DNA from: Marisa cornuarietis
Taxonomy: Eukaryota > Mollusca > Gastropoda > Architaenioglossa > Ampullariidae
Direction of reading: 5' to 3'
DNA length: 64,000 nt
Assembly (NCBI GenBank): GCA_004794655.1
Contig: SMMW01000087.1
Span: 1,426,001-1,490,000, forward strand
The notes under the pieces are model-generated. The model searched no databases. It had not been told where the DNA came from and was given only the letters and a program-made list of their open reading frames with translations. The translations under genes and the position numbers were made by a program. The number at the start of each line of letters is the position of its first letter. Positions within the stretch are counted from its first letter, which is position 1. Positions 46,321 to 57,889 of the stretch are shown here, in pieces.

Positions 46321-49004
46321 GCGGGAGGAAAATGGAGGGTCAGAGGCCCCGGTGTCATTACTAGGTTGCATCCCGCTACCTCTCCATCCCACATGGTAAC
46401 CGCCCAACCTGTCACAGAGAGGAAGAGAGAAGAAAGGGTCTGCAATTTATTCCTCGTCACTAGCCAACGGTCTGTGACGCCACTGGGTCACGTGATCGCC
46501 TGCCAGTCGGACGAGCAGTTATGTAACAATGATGATAATGTCTGTAATACGCAGGTTTCTATTACAAAGGTGCTCGTTGCACTTGGAAAAAAAGTGGATA
46601 AACTTAAATCAAAGGACGGGAAAAGTGGGAAAAGATAAAAACAAAGAAAAATAAAGAGGAGGCAGGTGGATGTAAAGTTCATAGCTAAGCTGGAAAACTC
46701 CTGATCAGACTCTAGTCTGAACCGTTTTGGAAGATTGTTACCGAATTTGCTGATAATAATAATAATAATAATAAAAAATCACAGCATATTAATTTAAAAA
46801 ACTAATATCAGATGTATATACTCTGTCAGCATGCAAGCAACTTCGAATTTAATTTTACTGTTGTTGGCCTTAAAGGAAAAAAAAAACCAGATTCTTTCCA
46901 GAGAAAACTAATGACATGTAAATGTTGTTAATTGCTAGAAAATTTGAACTTTTGAGTTCGGTAGCTTTTGAAATCCTCGTAATAACAATACCCACAGCAG
47001 CTGAAACTGAAGGTGAGTGAAGGAAGCTGCCCTTCAGTCTGTACAGGTGACAGTGACAGGACCGGCTGGACAGCGGAAGAAGTCATTACATTCACACAAA
47101 CAAGACAGAGACGGATGTAGTCAGTTCTAATGTCGCTGAATCTCCGAACGGATCTTGATGGATTTACCGGCAAGGATGTAACTGGAAAAACCAAAGAAGA
47201 CTGCGTATGTCAGACCTTACTCATCTCACCACCCACGCATGGCAGAGTGAGCCATCATCGTAAATAACCTCGACGATGATGTCGCTCAGTTTTATTTAAT
47301 CTATCTCCTTTTATTCTCTCTTCTTTTCATTCCGTCTTTCGTTGGTTGATATATTTCATTTCCATTTTTTTATTCTCTTTAATTTATTCTGTTTCTTCCT
47401 CTTCGTAATATCTTCTTTCGTTCTTTAATTTCAAATTTTTCTTCCCTTTACTGCCCTTAAAAGAGAAAAGTGTTACAAGCATGTAAATTTCATCTCAATA
47501 AAGCAAGTGGCATGCCAGGACACAGCAAAGGGCTTATTACCAATGTCACCTTTCTGTGCACCTGCACCCAGAGTGGCTAGGTGTTCTGTGTCGGCATTTA
47601 CATCCTGTTGTCGCTGCCTCAGTCATTCGTCTGCCCCGACAGGTCCGTAAGCTTGAGCCAAGCGGATGCTAAGAAAGCCTGACGATGCATGGCGAGGATA
47701 ATGGATGCCTTGTATCCCATAATTGGGGGAGAAGTCTCTATGGACAAACTCGCTTTTGAACAAGTGTGTGGGCTTTGCTTGGTGTCCTCTACATGTTGTT
47801 GTGAGTGTTTTGTGTTTTGTGCGTGACGTGTTGTTGTTTTCTGTGTGTGACGGATCGACTCGTGCTCTTGTTTACTTTAATTACTTTTATATGATATTTG
47901 TATACAAGGGAATGAATGCAGCGTGACTTAGGAAAATTAGGGGCTAAGGGATGCGCTAGAGTGAGAGAGTACTGTGTTCCCCCAAACAAAGCACGAAAAT
48001 TGTAGTATTGTCAAGCATTCGGAGTTCCGATCATTGAGAAGGAATATTGTGCCGCGGTCTCCCAGTCAAGCCTTGTTATCTCGTCTAGTCGAGGTAAAGA
48101 TATTTTTACCTATATAACTTATTGATAATTATTATGATAATTCACCAACGTACTAATACAGATAAAATCTTTTGATCATTTTAATGGTGCATGTACACAT
48201 TTTTTGTATAAATAGTTTAGTGTGACCACCATACATGGTTAATTTTTATTGTTAGTAATAAAGGTCCAATACGTTTTGAGCTCGGAAGAAAAAGATGTAC
48301 TTAAAAGTAAAGCATAATTATCAGTTTTGAACGAGGGGAGAACGTGACCAGGTTTTATACGTGACTGATGTCGCTGGTGCTGACACTGGATCCGTGTGTC
48401 CCGCGTGTCAAGGATTGTAATGGTAAAGTTTGCCTCGGTCACTGTGCCTGTTGTGGCTTCAGCCATTTCTCCTATCCCCGTGACATTAAACTACCATCGG
48501 AGTACTTCACTGGTGGCCACCTCGTTTGGCCGTCGACTACCTCTTCAGGAGAAACTCCGGGAGTAGGGTTACCAAGGAAGTTCCTTCAGTGACCCGACTT
48601 CACCTTCTACTGTGTGTGGCCTCACTTTCCTCGCCCTGCATTGTGTTGACATCTGCCTGCTGGCACTCTAGAACTAGGAAGTGTTGTGCTCTTGAAAGTG
48701 CGTCTGTCAGTGTGTTCATGCATCATATACCTTCGGCTCTTCTAATAGCCGAAAGACGTTAACGGATTTTAAAGTACTGTAAGTATTTACTTGTTTACTG
48801 GACGCTCAGGGTGTGGCCTGACAAGCGCAAACTTCTATATTAACTGACTGAAAAACTCAGAGTGAATGTTATAATTAGTGTTTAAGGGTGAGACGTGGTA
48901 TTTTGTTTTGTTAACTTGTTCAATGGTTTAATGGTTTTGAGTTGTTTGCGGATACTGAGTTAATTGCAACCTTTTCTCTCTCCACAAATCACAGAAAGAA
49001 TGAC
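46321..49004. other. Intergenic, no gene recognised
   Basis: Contains an (AAT)n tract at 46,754-46,776 and a T/C-rich stretch at 47,295-47,450. Frames of up to 90 codons (46,366-46,638; 48,239-48,762) show no recognisable domain. Confidence 0.45.
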
Positions 49005-49290
49005 AGATTGACAAGTACACGTTTATGTAGATTGACATCTACATGTTTATCTAGATCGAGTGTAGAAGTTTATCTGCACTGAATGATAAAAGTTTTAGTA
49101 AAGTTTGGAGTGAGAAGTGCAGGTTTGTCTATTTTTGTCTATTATGCCCCTCTTTATCTAAAGTGAGCGGTCTTTTCATCTATATTGACAAGGGATAGCT
49201 TGTTTATACTGAGATAGGTTTATCTACATTGACAGGTACAGGTTGAGAGATACAAGTTTATCGATGTTGAGAGATATAGGTTTGTCTAGG
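49005..49290 (+). repeat. Decayed ~25-bp tandem repeat (GTTTATCTACATTGACAGGT)
   Basis: Roughly ten diverged copies of a unit with GTTTATCTA followed by CATTGA. Examples lie near 49,020, 49,045, 49,068, 49,150, 49,203, 49,228 and 49,255. The TTTATCTA core resembles the unit of the array at 155-625, but common ancestry cannot be shown by eye. Confidence 0.6.
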
Positions 49291-49505
49291 TTTTTCAAAA
49301 ACACTGACCTCAAAGAAGCTTCTACCATGCAAGGAAGACAAACAGCCCAGACAAACTGACCGGGAGCATACAAAATCTCGGACGCTGCCCTTCCTTTGTC
49401 ATCAGATAAACTGTCGATGTCCAATCGCGACGGATGTCACGAGATTTTTACGAGACCCACGTCTCCCGCTTCTAGGTGTCGTGGCAGTGAAGTGAGTCTT
49501 CCCAA

Positions 49506-49661
49506 TGAGGGCTTCGCCCACGAGCAGCAACGCCACTGGATATGGGGCGCCAAGAGGGGAATTTTCTCTACTTTCTCTCTCTAGCTACAGAACGCGCTCT
49601 GAAAATTCTCCTCTTGGCGTCCCATATCCAGTGGCGTTGCTGCTCGTGGGCGAAGCCCTCA
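49506..49661. repeat. Near-perfect 61-bp inverted repeat (long hairpin)
   Basis: The left arm (49,506-49,566) and right arm (49,601-49,661) are reverse complements apart from two positions: 49,547 against 49,620 and 49,558 against 49,609. Both exceptions are G opposite T, so in a plus-strand RNA they would be G-U wobble pairs and the stem would be fully paired. The loop is 34 nt (49,567-49,600). The arms start GAGGGCTTCGCCCACGAGCA. No convincing target-site duplication flanks the structure; at most a 2-bp AA is seen. It could be a foldback element, a recent inverted duplication or a long-hairpin RNA source. Confidence 0.97.
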
Positions 49662-50114
49662 AACCTCGCATTTTCTGTGATCTCTTGTGGTGACCTTTGC
49701 CCCACGAAGCCATGTCCAAGCTGGTACCTGGTCTCATGTATTGTGGTCTCTAACGCGGCGCGAAGCTTCAGCTTTCAAATATCGTCTGTGGAAGAGGACG
49801 CAGATGTCGGTGTAGTGGCTCGGCGTCTCCTCAACACAAAGGTCCGGAGATGCCCAAGCCTTGCAGACAGCCACTCACTGTAGGTCTTCACTTACTATTG
49901 CTTGCATGGGGGTTCTTGTAGTCAGCTTTTCCGGACAATGCACCACGTTTGCTCTGTATAAACTACGCCTTTTCTTTTCTTGGAAATTGAGACCTTAAAC
50001 AAAACGATGTATCACGAGATCTGTTTTCTACTGGCTAATTGACTTCTATGAAAACACAAGTTACCTTCCTAAGGTCCTCGTCACATTAACATCACCAAAC
50101 TTCTTAATACAAAT
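49662..50114. other. Intergenic, no feature recognised
   Basis: A 113-codon plus-strand frame (49,542-49,883) begins inside the inverted repeat and has no recognisable domain. Confidence 0.4.
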
Positions 50115-50210
50115 TCTAAACATGTGGAAGGAAACTGGAATACCCAGAGAAACCCTATACAGACAGGGAGGGAACACGTTGCCTCCACACAGACAATGGA
50201 CCCTGACAAA
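50115..50210 (-). repeat. Repeat fragment with the SINE-tail domain
   Basis: On the minus strand it reads TTTCTCTGGGTATTCCAGTT, closely matching TCTCTGGGTACTCCAGTTTC at 1,921-1,940. Adjoining sequence with GTCTGTGTGGAGGCAACGTG recalls a block (GGAGGAAAC...CCCGGAGAAAACCC) widespread in animal repeats. No tRNA-like head is attached here. Confidence 0.55.
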
Positions 50211-52780
50211 ATCGACTTTTTTCTCATCAGCATCTTAACGAAATAGCCATGAACTAAACAATTGTAGGTGAAGACTTACTGAATCAGGCCTAATGAATGG
50301 GGAAAATGGCCGAAACTTTTGACTGTGCAAAACGTGTTATGTCATAGAAAGAAAACTGCAATGTGTATGAACCCGTGGTCATAAACACCTTTATGAGCAC
50401 CTGTTCTCTTTTCTAGGACCTCGGCAACAAGAACAAGGTGTGTTATTCGCTTTATATCTTAACTGATTAGCGACGTTGAGTTGTTCATCTTGGTTGTTAA
50501 TGGTCGTACGAAAAGAAGCTGCTTGTCTTGATTAAGTTAATGGTTTTGTTTAGTACCTGACTTCGACCATTCATACATTAAGGTCCTTTGTCACCGGGCA
50601 CACGCTGTCCAATATGTAGCCATGTGGATTCAAGAAAAGCAGTTAGTTTATTCTGGAAAGAGAACTAACTTTGGCTGTTACCTCTCAGTTTATAATTATG
50701 AACAGTTTTTAAATGAACAAGAAAATATTACTTCTCACGCACGTTCTCTGGGAGCACCCTCTTTGCTTCCAATTCTTGAGCTTAAGCTGAAGAAGGGGTC
50801 AATGGCGGTGAAGACCACGGCTTATACAGTTTCTTTTATTGTGCCATCATTTTTTATGTGACTTCTTTCCTATTTGTCAGACCTAGTGTACGTTACTTGC
50901 TCGAACATTGTCCTCCGAGCGTGTTGTTTTAGTTCGTCAGTTAGAACTACAATTTCCACAAGACTCGCGACAATGACCCCTGTCCCGCTCCAACCATCTC
51001 CACTACATCTCCGTCACTTTCCAACACCGTCCATAACATGCCGTAGTCGCTGTCCAGCCATCAAGGTGATAAAAGCGTCTGCACTTCGTGTCCAAGGTCT
51101 CACGGCCATCCTCAAGGTTGGGGGTAGGCAGGGCGGGAGGGTTAATCCTCTCCTCTGTAACCATGGTTACGACGGTTCGCTTGAAATACGTCGACATCAC
51201 GAGATGATCTCAGACAGAACTGTAGACGGCCGCTAACTCAAAAAGGATGAATTGCCAAAGTCGTTAGCCGTACTTTCCAGTAAAAGGTATGGGGTGAGGC
51301 CATAGAAAAACAGAATTGCTGTGGAAAAGCCACGACAGGAAGACAACGAAACGTCAGCCTTATTCAAAAAATCAGGTGGGAGGAGGACCGGAAGACATCC
51401 AGTGTTAGGAGAAAGAAAGACAAGAAAAGAGAGTGATGAATCGCAAAGTAGCACAGTTGTCGAGGCGAAGGTTTATTCCCTGGTGAGTGAAGTGAAAAAA
51501 AAAGCGAAAAAAAAACGATTTTTACACAGCCTTTGCGTGTTTTCTCTTTCAGCAACAAATCTTCTATCACCAGCAAACATCATTTCAGCTTTGTAAAAGA
51601 TCAAACCCGTTTAGCAACAAACCTCTGTCTTGCATTTAAATGGATAGATATTGTGGAACTGTGAGTCGTATTAAAAAAAAGGTCAGAAATATACGGGGCT
51701 TGGTCATTAAGTACTGGCCAAATCTAATATTATAAACACAGTCTTGAATGTACTTTCATATAGGCTGTGAACATTATCAGTATTTTCTGTTTCCATGCTT
51801 GTTACAATCAATCTACCAGCCCAAAAAGATAATATTTACCGGGTAGTCAATGTGCACATAAGAATATGTGCTTTTATATAATAATAATAATATTTTCGGA
51901 ATAGTATAATAAGATTTTTTTTATAAACATATATGTGTTTCTTATTTTTTTAAAATGTGTTTAATTCTGTAAACATCTGTTGCTCTCTCTCTCTTTCTTT
52001 CTCTCTGTGTTCTTCTCCACATCCACATGCCCCATCCACAGAGTGCATCAGTATCACTGATCTTCTACACAGAGGAAATGCAGAGCATTTAGACAGAGGT
52101 AGGAGCTGCTTGCAATGGTTCGGTTCTCGGCGATATTAGCTTATCATCATTTAGAAGAGTAGGACAGGTAGGACAGGTACAGACTTTGCTTGTCGTCTGC
52201 TCGAGTATGTCGACACTGGCAGCAGACAATGATGGCTTGCTTCCTACTTTTTTATTTTCAAACGCACACAACTCCGGTTCGTCTCCCACGAAAGTCCCAA
52301 ATGCAGGCCGACGCTTTCCTAACCAACTTTAGTGAAGTGTTTCCGTGTTATTCGTTCGTTTGGTCGAAAAAGTGCATCGACTCCCTGAGTGACAAATTCA
52401 TCTGCCACTCCTTGAAAATTCCAACGAGATTGCGATATAGCCCTGACGTCCTCCGATTAATTGCGCCGGTCCCCTCCCTCCCTCTCTCTCCTTCCCTCCC
52501 TTTCTCCGTGTCACGTGACCATCCTAATGATCGACGTTCGCCCTGGAGGTAGGAAGTGTTCTTGGTGTTTCTTCAGCTCACCACTTCACCCTACTCGGTC
52601 ATTCTGTCGATTCAGGACCGGAATTCTGGCACTGAAGTGCCTAGTAAACCTCCACTGTTTGGCTGTGTTATCATGGATGTGTCCAGAAACATTTTCACCG
52701 TACAAATGCGACGGTAAATATCCTGTTGAATACGAAACAGTATTCAAATAGTTATTTTGTAACCTCGTGGCTGTGGTGAC
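50211..52780. other. Intergenic, no gene recognised
   Basis: Frames of up to 120 codons (50,874-51,236; 52,190-52,552) lack recognisable domains. A CT-rich run lies at 51,982-52,008 and an A-rich tract at 51,496-51,515. The 51,321-51,596 frame is Lys-rich low complexity. Confidence 0.4.
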
Positions 52781-52882
52781 AGTCAACGTACGTGGATCAT
52801 CATTTCTACAGCACGGGAATGACCTGCCCAGTGGCTGACCTGCTCCCCAGAAAAGCGCTCTAACCACCAAGCTTGGGAATCT
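52781..52882 (-). repeat. SINE-like fragment (box A head)
   Basis: On the minus strand AGCTTGGTGGTTAGAGCGCT is a good box A-like head. The expected box B (GGTCATTCCCG) is poor. A decayed tRNA-derived element is likely. Confidence 0.4.
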
Positions 52883-53589
52883 TTCCTAGTCAAAATTTAT
52901 TCCCTAAGCAATAATTTCAACAGACCCTACCAAATGTAAACTTGTTCCCCCCCAAAAAAAAAACAACAAACAACAACAACAACAAAACGACTGGAGGGTT
53001 TGTGAGTGACCATTGATCAATTTTATTAATTGTGCCAGACAATCAAGTGCCAGCAATATCCTTGATCTCGGACACGACTTACCTTGCAAGCAGGCGCCAC
53101 ATTCCAGCTCGTGGACCAACCTGCAGCTTTGTCTTTTGTCACAAATTAATTCGTTAGCGGTATGCAAAAAAGCAATGCTAAAAATAGGCTGGAGCTTCCT
53201 TCTTCCTCAACGTGTACAGCTCTTTCTTTTTCTTCTTCGTAATAGGTTTTGTATGCTAAGTTTTATACAACCGGTTACAGCAGGTCTGAGAGGATTGCTG
53301 CCAGAACTGACTTCTCGCTCCCCACACGTCCTGTGATTTGTGATTGCGAGGGCCTCACACCGAGTGAGATCAGGTGTCCGGGCCCCTCTCATCTCCGGCA
53401 CGTTTGACAGCCATGTGTGAAGTTAGTTCTTCCCGTTACACCTCCTGGCCATGCTGTTGATGAGTAGGATCTAGCCATGCATGCATTGCAGGTATTGAAC
53501 GTGCCTGCAGGTGGTCAGTGTGACACGCTGCTATCCCTCGGCAAACCTATCGCCAGGTTTTCAATCATTCCATATTTGTTTTTTTTTTT
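52883..53589. other. Intergenic; possible repeat at 53,330-53,405
   Basis: A minus-strand frame starting MPEMRGARTPDLTRCEALAI resembles text I have often seen in spurious repeat-derived proteins, so I suspect a dispersed repeat, but I cannot name it. Poly-A with CAA repeats is at 52,956-52,987. Confidence 0.3.
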
Positions 53590-54170
53590 TAATCTTGTTT
53601 GTTTGTACTTACCCCTTGTCTGCACTCACAGGTTGTTTGTTTGTTTGTTTGTCCTCATACCTTATCGATACTTACCGCTTGTTTGCTTTTCTTCCATCTT
53701 GTTTGGTTGTACTTACCCCATGTCTGCACTCACGCCTTGTTTGTTTGTTTGTTTGTTTGTTTGTTTGTTTGTCCTCATACTTTATCGATACCCGATCACA
53801 GCTTGTTTGCTTTACTTTCATCTCGTTTGTCCGTGCCTGGATCATGCTCACACCTTTGTTTTTCCATGATTACACATTATTATACTCACATTGTAAAATT
53901 GTTTTTATTTACACATTTCTTACTCTCATATTTCGTTTGTACATCCTGTTTGTCCATGCTAACATCTAACTGTTTATACTCACATAATTATTGTCTATAC
54001 CCGCACTGTTTGTACTCTCACTTACTTTGTCTGTACTCCCCTGTTGTCTTTTTTTTCACACCTTGTCTGTAGTCACACTTTGACTTCCATTTAGTTTGTA
54101 TTTGTACCTGCCCTTCTCTTGTCCATCTCTTGTTTACTTACCGTGCTCTGTCAACATTCTGACGGTCAAG
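53590..54170 (+). repeat. Decayed ~24-bp tandem array with (TTTG)n runs
   Basis: Copies of a unit like CTTGTTTGTACTCACA recur across almost 600 bp. Two internal TTTG expansions lie at about 53,633-53,652 and 53,737-53,771. Long frames are open in all three plus frames (130, 152 and 157 codons) because the repeat lacks stops. They are not genes. Confidence 0.65.
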
Positions 54171-54999
54171 GTTACAGACAGGATTTAAAATATATTCAAA
54201 ATATGCAATGCTTATTATAAATATATATGGATTGGAATTCTCTGTCCTTTAAGCGCACATCTCTTCCAATTTTCTTCTTTACTTGCGAGATCTATCTGAC
54301 AACAGATTTGTCTATCTGACAATGGATCTTCCATCTGATAAAGATCGATTGAATGACTTGCCTTTTCTGTTGCTTTTTTTTTACAGTTGGTGTGTGCTCT
54401 CTTGCATGACTGAGCATGTTTCTCTCATTATACTTCATATACTTCATAGACATGTAATAGACATATTGTCTACACCTTTCGAGTTATAGACGCTTCAGTC
54501 GTGCCTCTGTAATGGAAACATCAGCCACTAGTCACTATAGTCCCGTCAGATGGAAGATCCCTGGTGGGCAGTGGTAAAGAACAATGCCCGAGAGTTTTTC
54601 ATAGACCGGATTCCGTCACAGAGGATTTTTACAAACAGGAACTTCTTTAAAAAAAAGAGGGGGGGGGAAGCGTTTAATGGGAGGTTGCCGTAATATCAGT
54701 GTGTGACTTCAGAGGTCACGGTCAGGTAACGAATGTACCCCAGCACTTAGCTCTCCACTCATTGTTTACAGAGGGTGTTGCTGTTGCACACTGATTGGCG
54801 ACGCTGTGTTTGTGTGTGTGTGTGTGTGTGTGCACGCGCGCGTGTATGTGTGAGTGAGAAAATGGAGTAATTTCTCTCACACTCTCACACACGCACGCAC
54901 GTTTGCACTATCTGACTATCGCATACAACACACACACACGAGCGCGGCGATCCAGCACCTGTTTTCCTGTTGTCAGGAAGATAAATTCGCTGTGCTGTT
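54171..54999. other. Intergenic; three-copy short repeat and GT tract
   Basis: Near 54,288-54,342 TCTATCTGACAA-like units repeat three times. A GT run is at 54,809-54,832 with GC alternation after it. No gene was recognised. Confidence 0.45.
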
Positions 55000-55006
55000 C
55001 ACACGT

Positions 55007-55101
55007 CACGTGGGGGGTGGGGGCGGGGGTGCAGCCTACCTGAGAATCTACCTCCACCGTAATTTTAGTTTTATAAAAAGGACGCGCGTACGTGCACTTA
55101 A
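55007..55101 (+). promoter_or_regulatory. Candidate core promoter: E-box, GC box, TATA box
   Basis: Within 75 bp there are a CACGTG E-box (55,007-55,012), a GC box with a GGGGCGGGGG core (about 55,019-55,029) and TATAAAAAG (55,072-55,080). The CpG-rich sequence that follows suits a start site near 55,100. About 190 bp further is a consensus splice donor. The order and spacing fit an animal RNA polymerase II promoter on the plus strand. The receptor gene starting at 59,837 is the only recognised plus-strand gene downstream. Linking the two is an inference. Confidence 0.5.
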
Positions 55102-55289
55102 GATCCCGCCGCACACTTTTACCTGTTCCTCTCACCTGTGTCGTCTGTTCCCCTCTCAGTGACGCCGACCGCGTGTCATTTCCGTCGCTTGCAAATTAAT
55201 GCAGGAGGGTAGGGAGGGCGACAGCCGACGTGTTTGTACGTTGCTGGCAAACTCCCCACAAGGCGGCAGACCTCCACCTCGAAACCCAG
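55102..55289 (+). other. Candidate 5' exon (probably untranslated) with consensus donor
   Basis: This is the sequence between the inferred start site and ACCCAG/GTAAGTCC (GT at 55,290-55,291). A second donor-like site TTCAG/GTGAGA (GT at 55,309-55,310) lies 19 bases later, so alternative donor use is possible. A small frame from an ATG at 55,200 runs into the donor, so the exon might carry a short coding start. The 5' boundary is only an estimate from the TATA position. If joined to the receptor gene, the intron would be about 4.4 kb. Confidence 0.4.
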
Positions 55290-55310
55290 GTAAGTCCCTC
55301 CCGTTCAGGT

Positions 55311-56798
55311 GAGAACGGCAGCTTTTCCTGCTTTCTTAGAACTGCTTGTCGCAACGCGTCGCTGTTGTGCACTAGTTCTGGTGGCTGTGGGCCACGAGGC
55401 AGGTGCAAAAGCGCATGATTTCCCGGACAAAATGTGATTTACTGTGTGTGGAATGTACCTGAAGCGCAAAAAAGAGTCTCCGTACTTGGCCGTTCCACAA
55501 GGTAGGTGAACCTTTATGTAGGTAAACCTTTACAGATGATACGTGAACAGAGGAGTGACAAATGTGTTTCGGAGCTCAGTTTTGAATTTTAGTTAATTTT
55601 TATAATGAAATGGCATGACTGCTCTGTGAATTTACATTTTCTCGTTGGGACTTAGATCACGTGGGATAAGGCTACGTAGGGTTCCGACGTTTATTTTCTC
55701 TAACGGTACGCAGGCTATTCTGCCCTAGTGCACATAATTCATGACCCACCTGTACTGTACTAGTACTGTACATGTTGTTTATAGACATACTGTGCACGAG
55801 CCAAACACAACTTGTTATTGTTTTCTTTGTCGATATTTTTTTTCTTTTCTGAGTTCTTTTTTTCTTTTACTGCGGTTTTCGTGCTTGAAGTTTGTTGTTA
55901 GGATAATCGTGCAGAGAACTATTCATCCCGGATGTTTGTTTTCTCATAAGTTAACCTTAGCAATGGGATCTGTCAGTGTCGACATTTTGTCAGGTTGTTT
56001 TTATTTCTCTTGTTTTGAACTGAACATCGCGTGACTAACTGTCTGGACACAGACGAACAATCCTCTAGCAGACGGTCTGTTCACTAGGAGAAGCAAATCA
56101 TTGAGAACACCTGTAAAGTGTCTTAACTAGGAGAGTGGGTAGCTCTTGAGCCGTAATTTCCTTAATTTGAGACAGGCTCACTCACTTGTATAAGTCACTT
56201 TGATCTTTTTACCTTGGATCTCCCAGAATGCATCAGATTGAGCTGGGAAATATTGATGGGGTACGCATTCAGGTTCAGCAAAAAAAAAAAAAAAAAAATT
56301 CGTTCAGATTCCTCCAATTACATCTCGCCTGGTATAAACATATTAACACTGTAGACTTCCCTGTGGGGAAAGCCAGCAAAGTCGACCATGCCATCAACAG
56401 ATACGCTTCACCGCCGAACCTGGTAATGACCGCTATATAAAGTGATTGATCTGCAGGTTCTGGGGACTAACTGATGTCAACAGTCCAGCGACTTGATTGA
56501 TTGACTCGATCAGAACGAACCGAGTCCCCCGTCTGATTGCAATTCCTGGCAGTAGGAACACACGGGCAGCTTATAAACTATGAACAAAGCTTGTGTGTCA
56601 GCAACCGTTGAAGAGAATAAAATGGCAGGTTTAAAACCCACTCGTAAAACAAGTCTGTCGCCACACCTACATTAAAATGTGAGGGGCTTTTTGTGGCTCG
56701 GCGACTTGACCCGCTCATACACGCATGAATTTCGCTAAATAAAAAACAAACCTTCGTTGACTATTTTGTCCGGGCGTTGTCGGTGTTGTGTGCAATGG
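55311..56798. other. Non-coding interval, possible first intron of the receptor gene
   Basis: AT-rich. A T-rich stretch lies at 55,836-55,868 and an A run at 56,280-56,298. Frames of up to 97 codons have no recognisable domain. Confidence 0.4.
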
Positions 56799-56978
56799 GA
56801 TACTGGTTTACGAGGTGATACTGGTTTACAATACGATACTGGTTTACGATATGATTCTGGTTTACGAGGTGATACTGGTTTACAATGCGATACTGGTTTA
56901 CGATATGATACTGGTTTACGAGGTGATACTGGTTTACGATACGATACTGGTTTACGAGGTGATTCTGGTTTACGAGGA
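56799..56978 (+). repeat. 18-bp tandem repeat, 10 copies, with 54-bp higher-order pattern
   Basis: Ten exact-length units of GATACTGGTTTAC plus a variable last five bases (GAGGT, AATAC, AATGC, GATAT, GATAC or GAGGA). The last-five-base pattern GAGGT, AATRC, GATAT occurs twice in units 1-6, implying a 54-bp higher-order unit. Two units have GATTCTGG. Since 18 is a multiple of three and there are no stops, hexapeptide repeats (TGLRYD-like or ILVYDM-like) are open in two plus frames. There is no evidence that either is translated. Confidence 0.95.
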
Positions 56979-57796
56979 ATAGTCGGTGCTAAACGAAAAC
57001 ACTTAAAGATCGGTGAGAATTTTCTGTAAACATGTTTTGGCGTATGGAAAGACGGATGGACAAAAGCATGAACGGAGATATTATTGCATATTTCTGGATA
57101 TTTGTGAAACTAAGCGTGTTTATTTTGCGCCACTATTTTTTTCTCATTTGAATCTGTCTTGTTTATTTTTTCTTTCCTTACTGCCAATTGTATTTGTGTT
57201 TTGAAACCGTCTCCCCCTCAATTTCATCGTGATCTTCATTGTGACAAAATGCAGCTTGTTAAGATAAAATGTTCATCCCGGATGTTTCTTTCGCAAAAAT
57301 GCCAACCTTAATAACATGGGGCGAGGTTTTCCTGGCCTTGTGTCTGAGCTGAATGAATCTCTAGTTTAAACTAAGTACTTTCCTGCAGCTGTCGCTTCCC
57401 CATCAGGCAGGATGGGTCTGTGGCAATCAGTATTGCATGCATCAGTGAACTACACGCGCAGTGCACACGTGAATTCACTCGTTTGTCACTTCTTGTGCGA
57501 GACACACTGCCCGGTGTGTTCCTTATCTGGGACACGTCAAGGCCAGCCCTCCCTATTCAGTCCCTCCCCCTTATAACTAGGTCAACACAACAGGTATGAA
57601 CATTTATGACAACGGCTGCATGCCACCATTCTACGTCTGACTTCCCTGAAAAAAAAAGTTTCTTCATTTATAAAGAGAAGTTAAAATTGTCGTACTGGAA
57701 AAGCGCTGGCATAAGTAAAAAAAAAAAAAAAAAAAAGTTTCGTTGTTCCTTGATTAGCGATTAGACATTCTAGAACAGTTGAAAATTTGTTTGAAT
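56979..57796. other. Non-coding, no feature recognised
   Basis: A poly-A run lies at 57,718-57,736. The text TTCATCCCGGATGTTTSTTT occurs at about 55,922 and 57,271, a short dispersed duplicate. No gene was recognised. Confidence 0.4.
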
Positions 57797-57889
57797 TCTC
57801 ACTCACTCACTCACTCACTCACTCACTCACTCACTCACTCACTCACTCACTCACTCACTCACTCACTCACTCACTCACTCACTCACTCA
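57797..57889 (+). repeat. (CTCA)n tetranucleotide microsatellite
   Basis: About 23 CTCA units, complementary in sense to the (TGAG)n run at 18,817-18,873. Confidence 0.95.

Noticed and set aside
53477..54072. Three overlapping frames of 130-157 codons resembling a membrane protein
   Set aside because: All three plus frames are open at once because of a degenerate tandem repeat lacking stop codons.
56757..57029. Small repeat protein gene with hexapeptide repeats
   Set aside because: No conserved start, no splice evidence and a second frame equally open. Kept only as a repeat.
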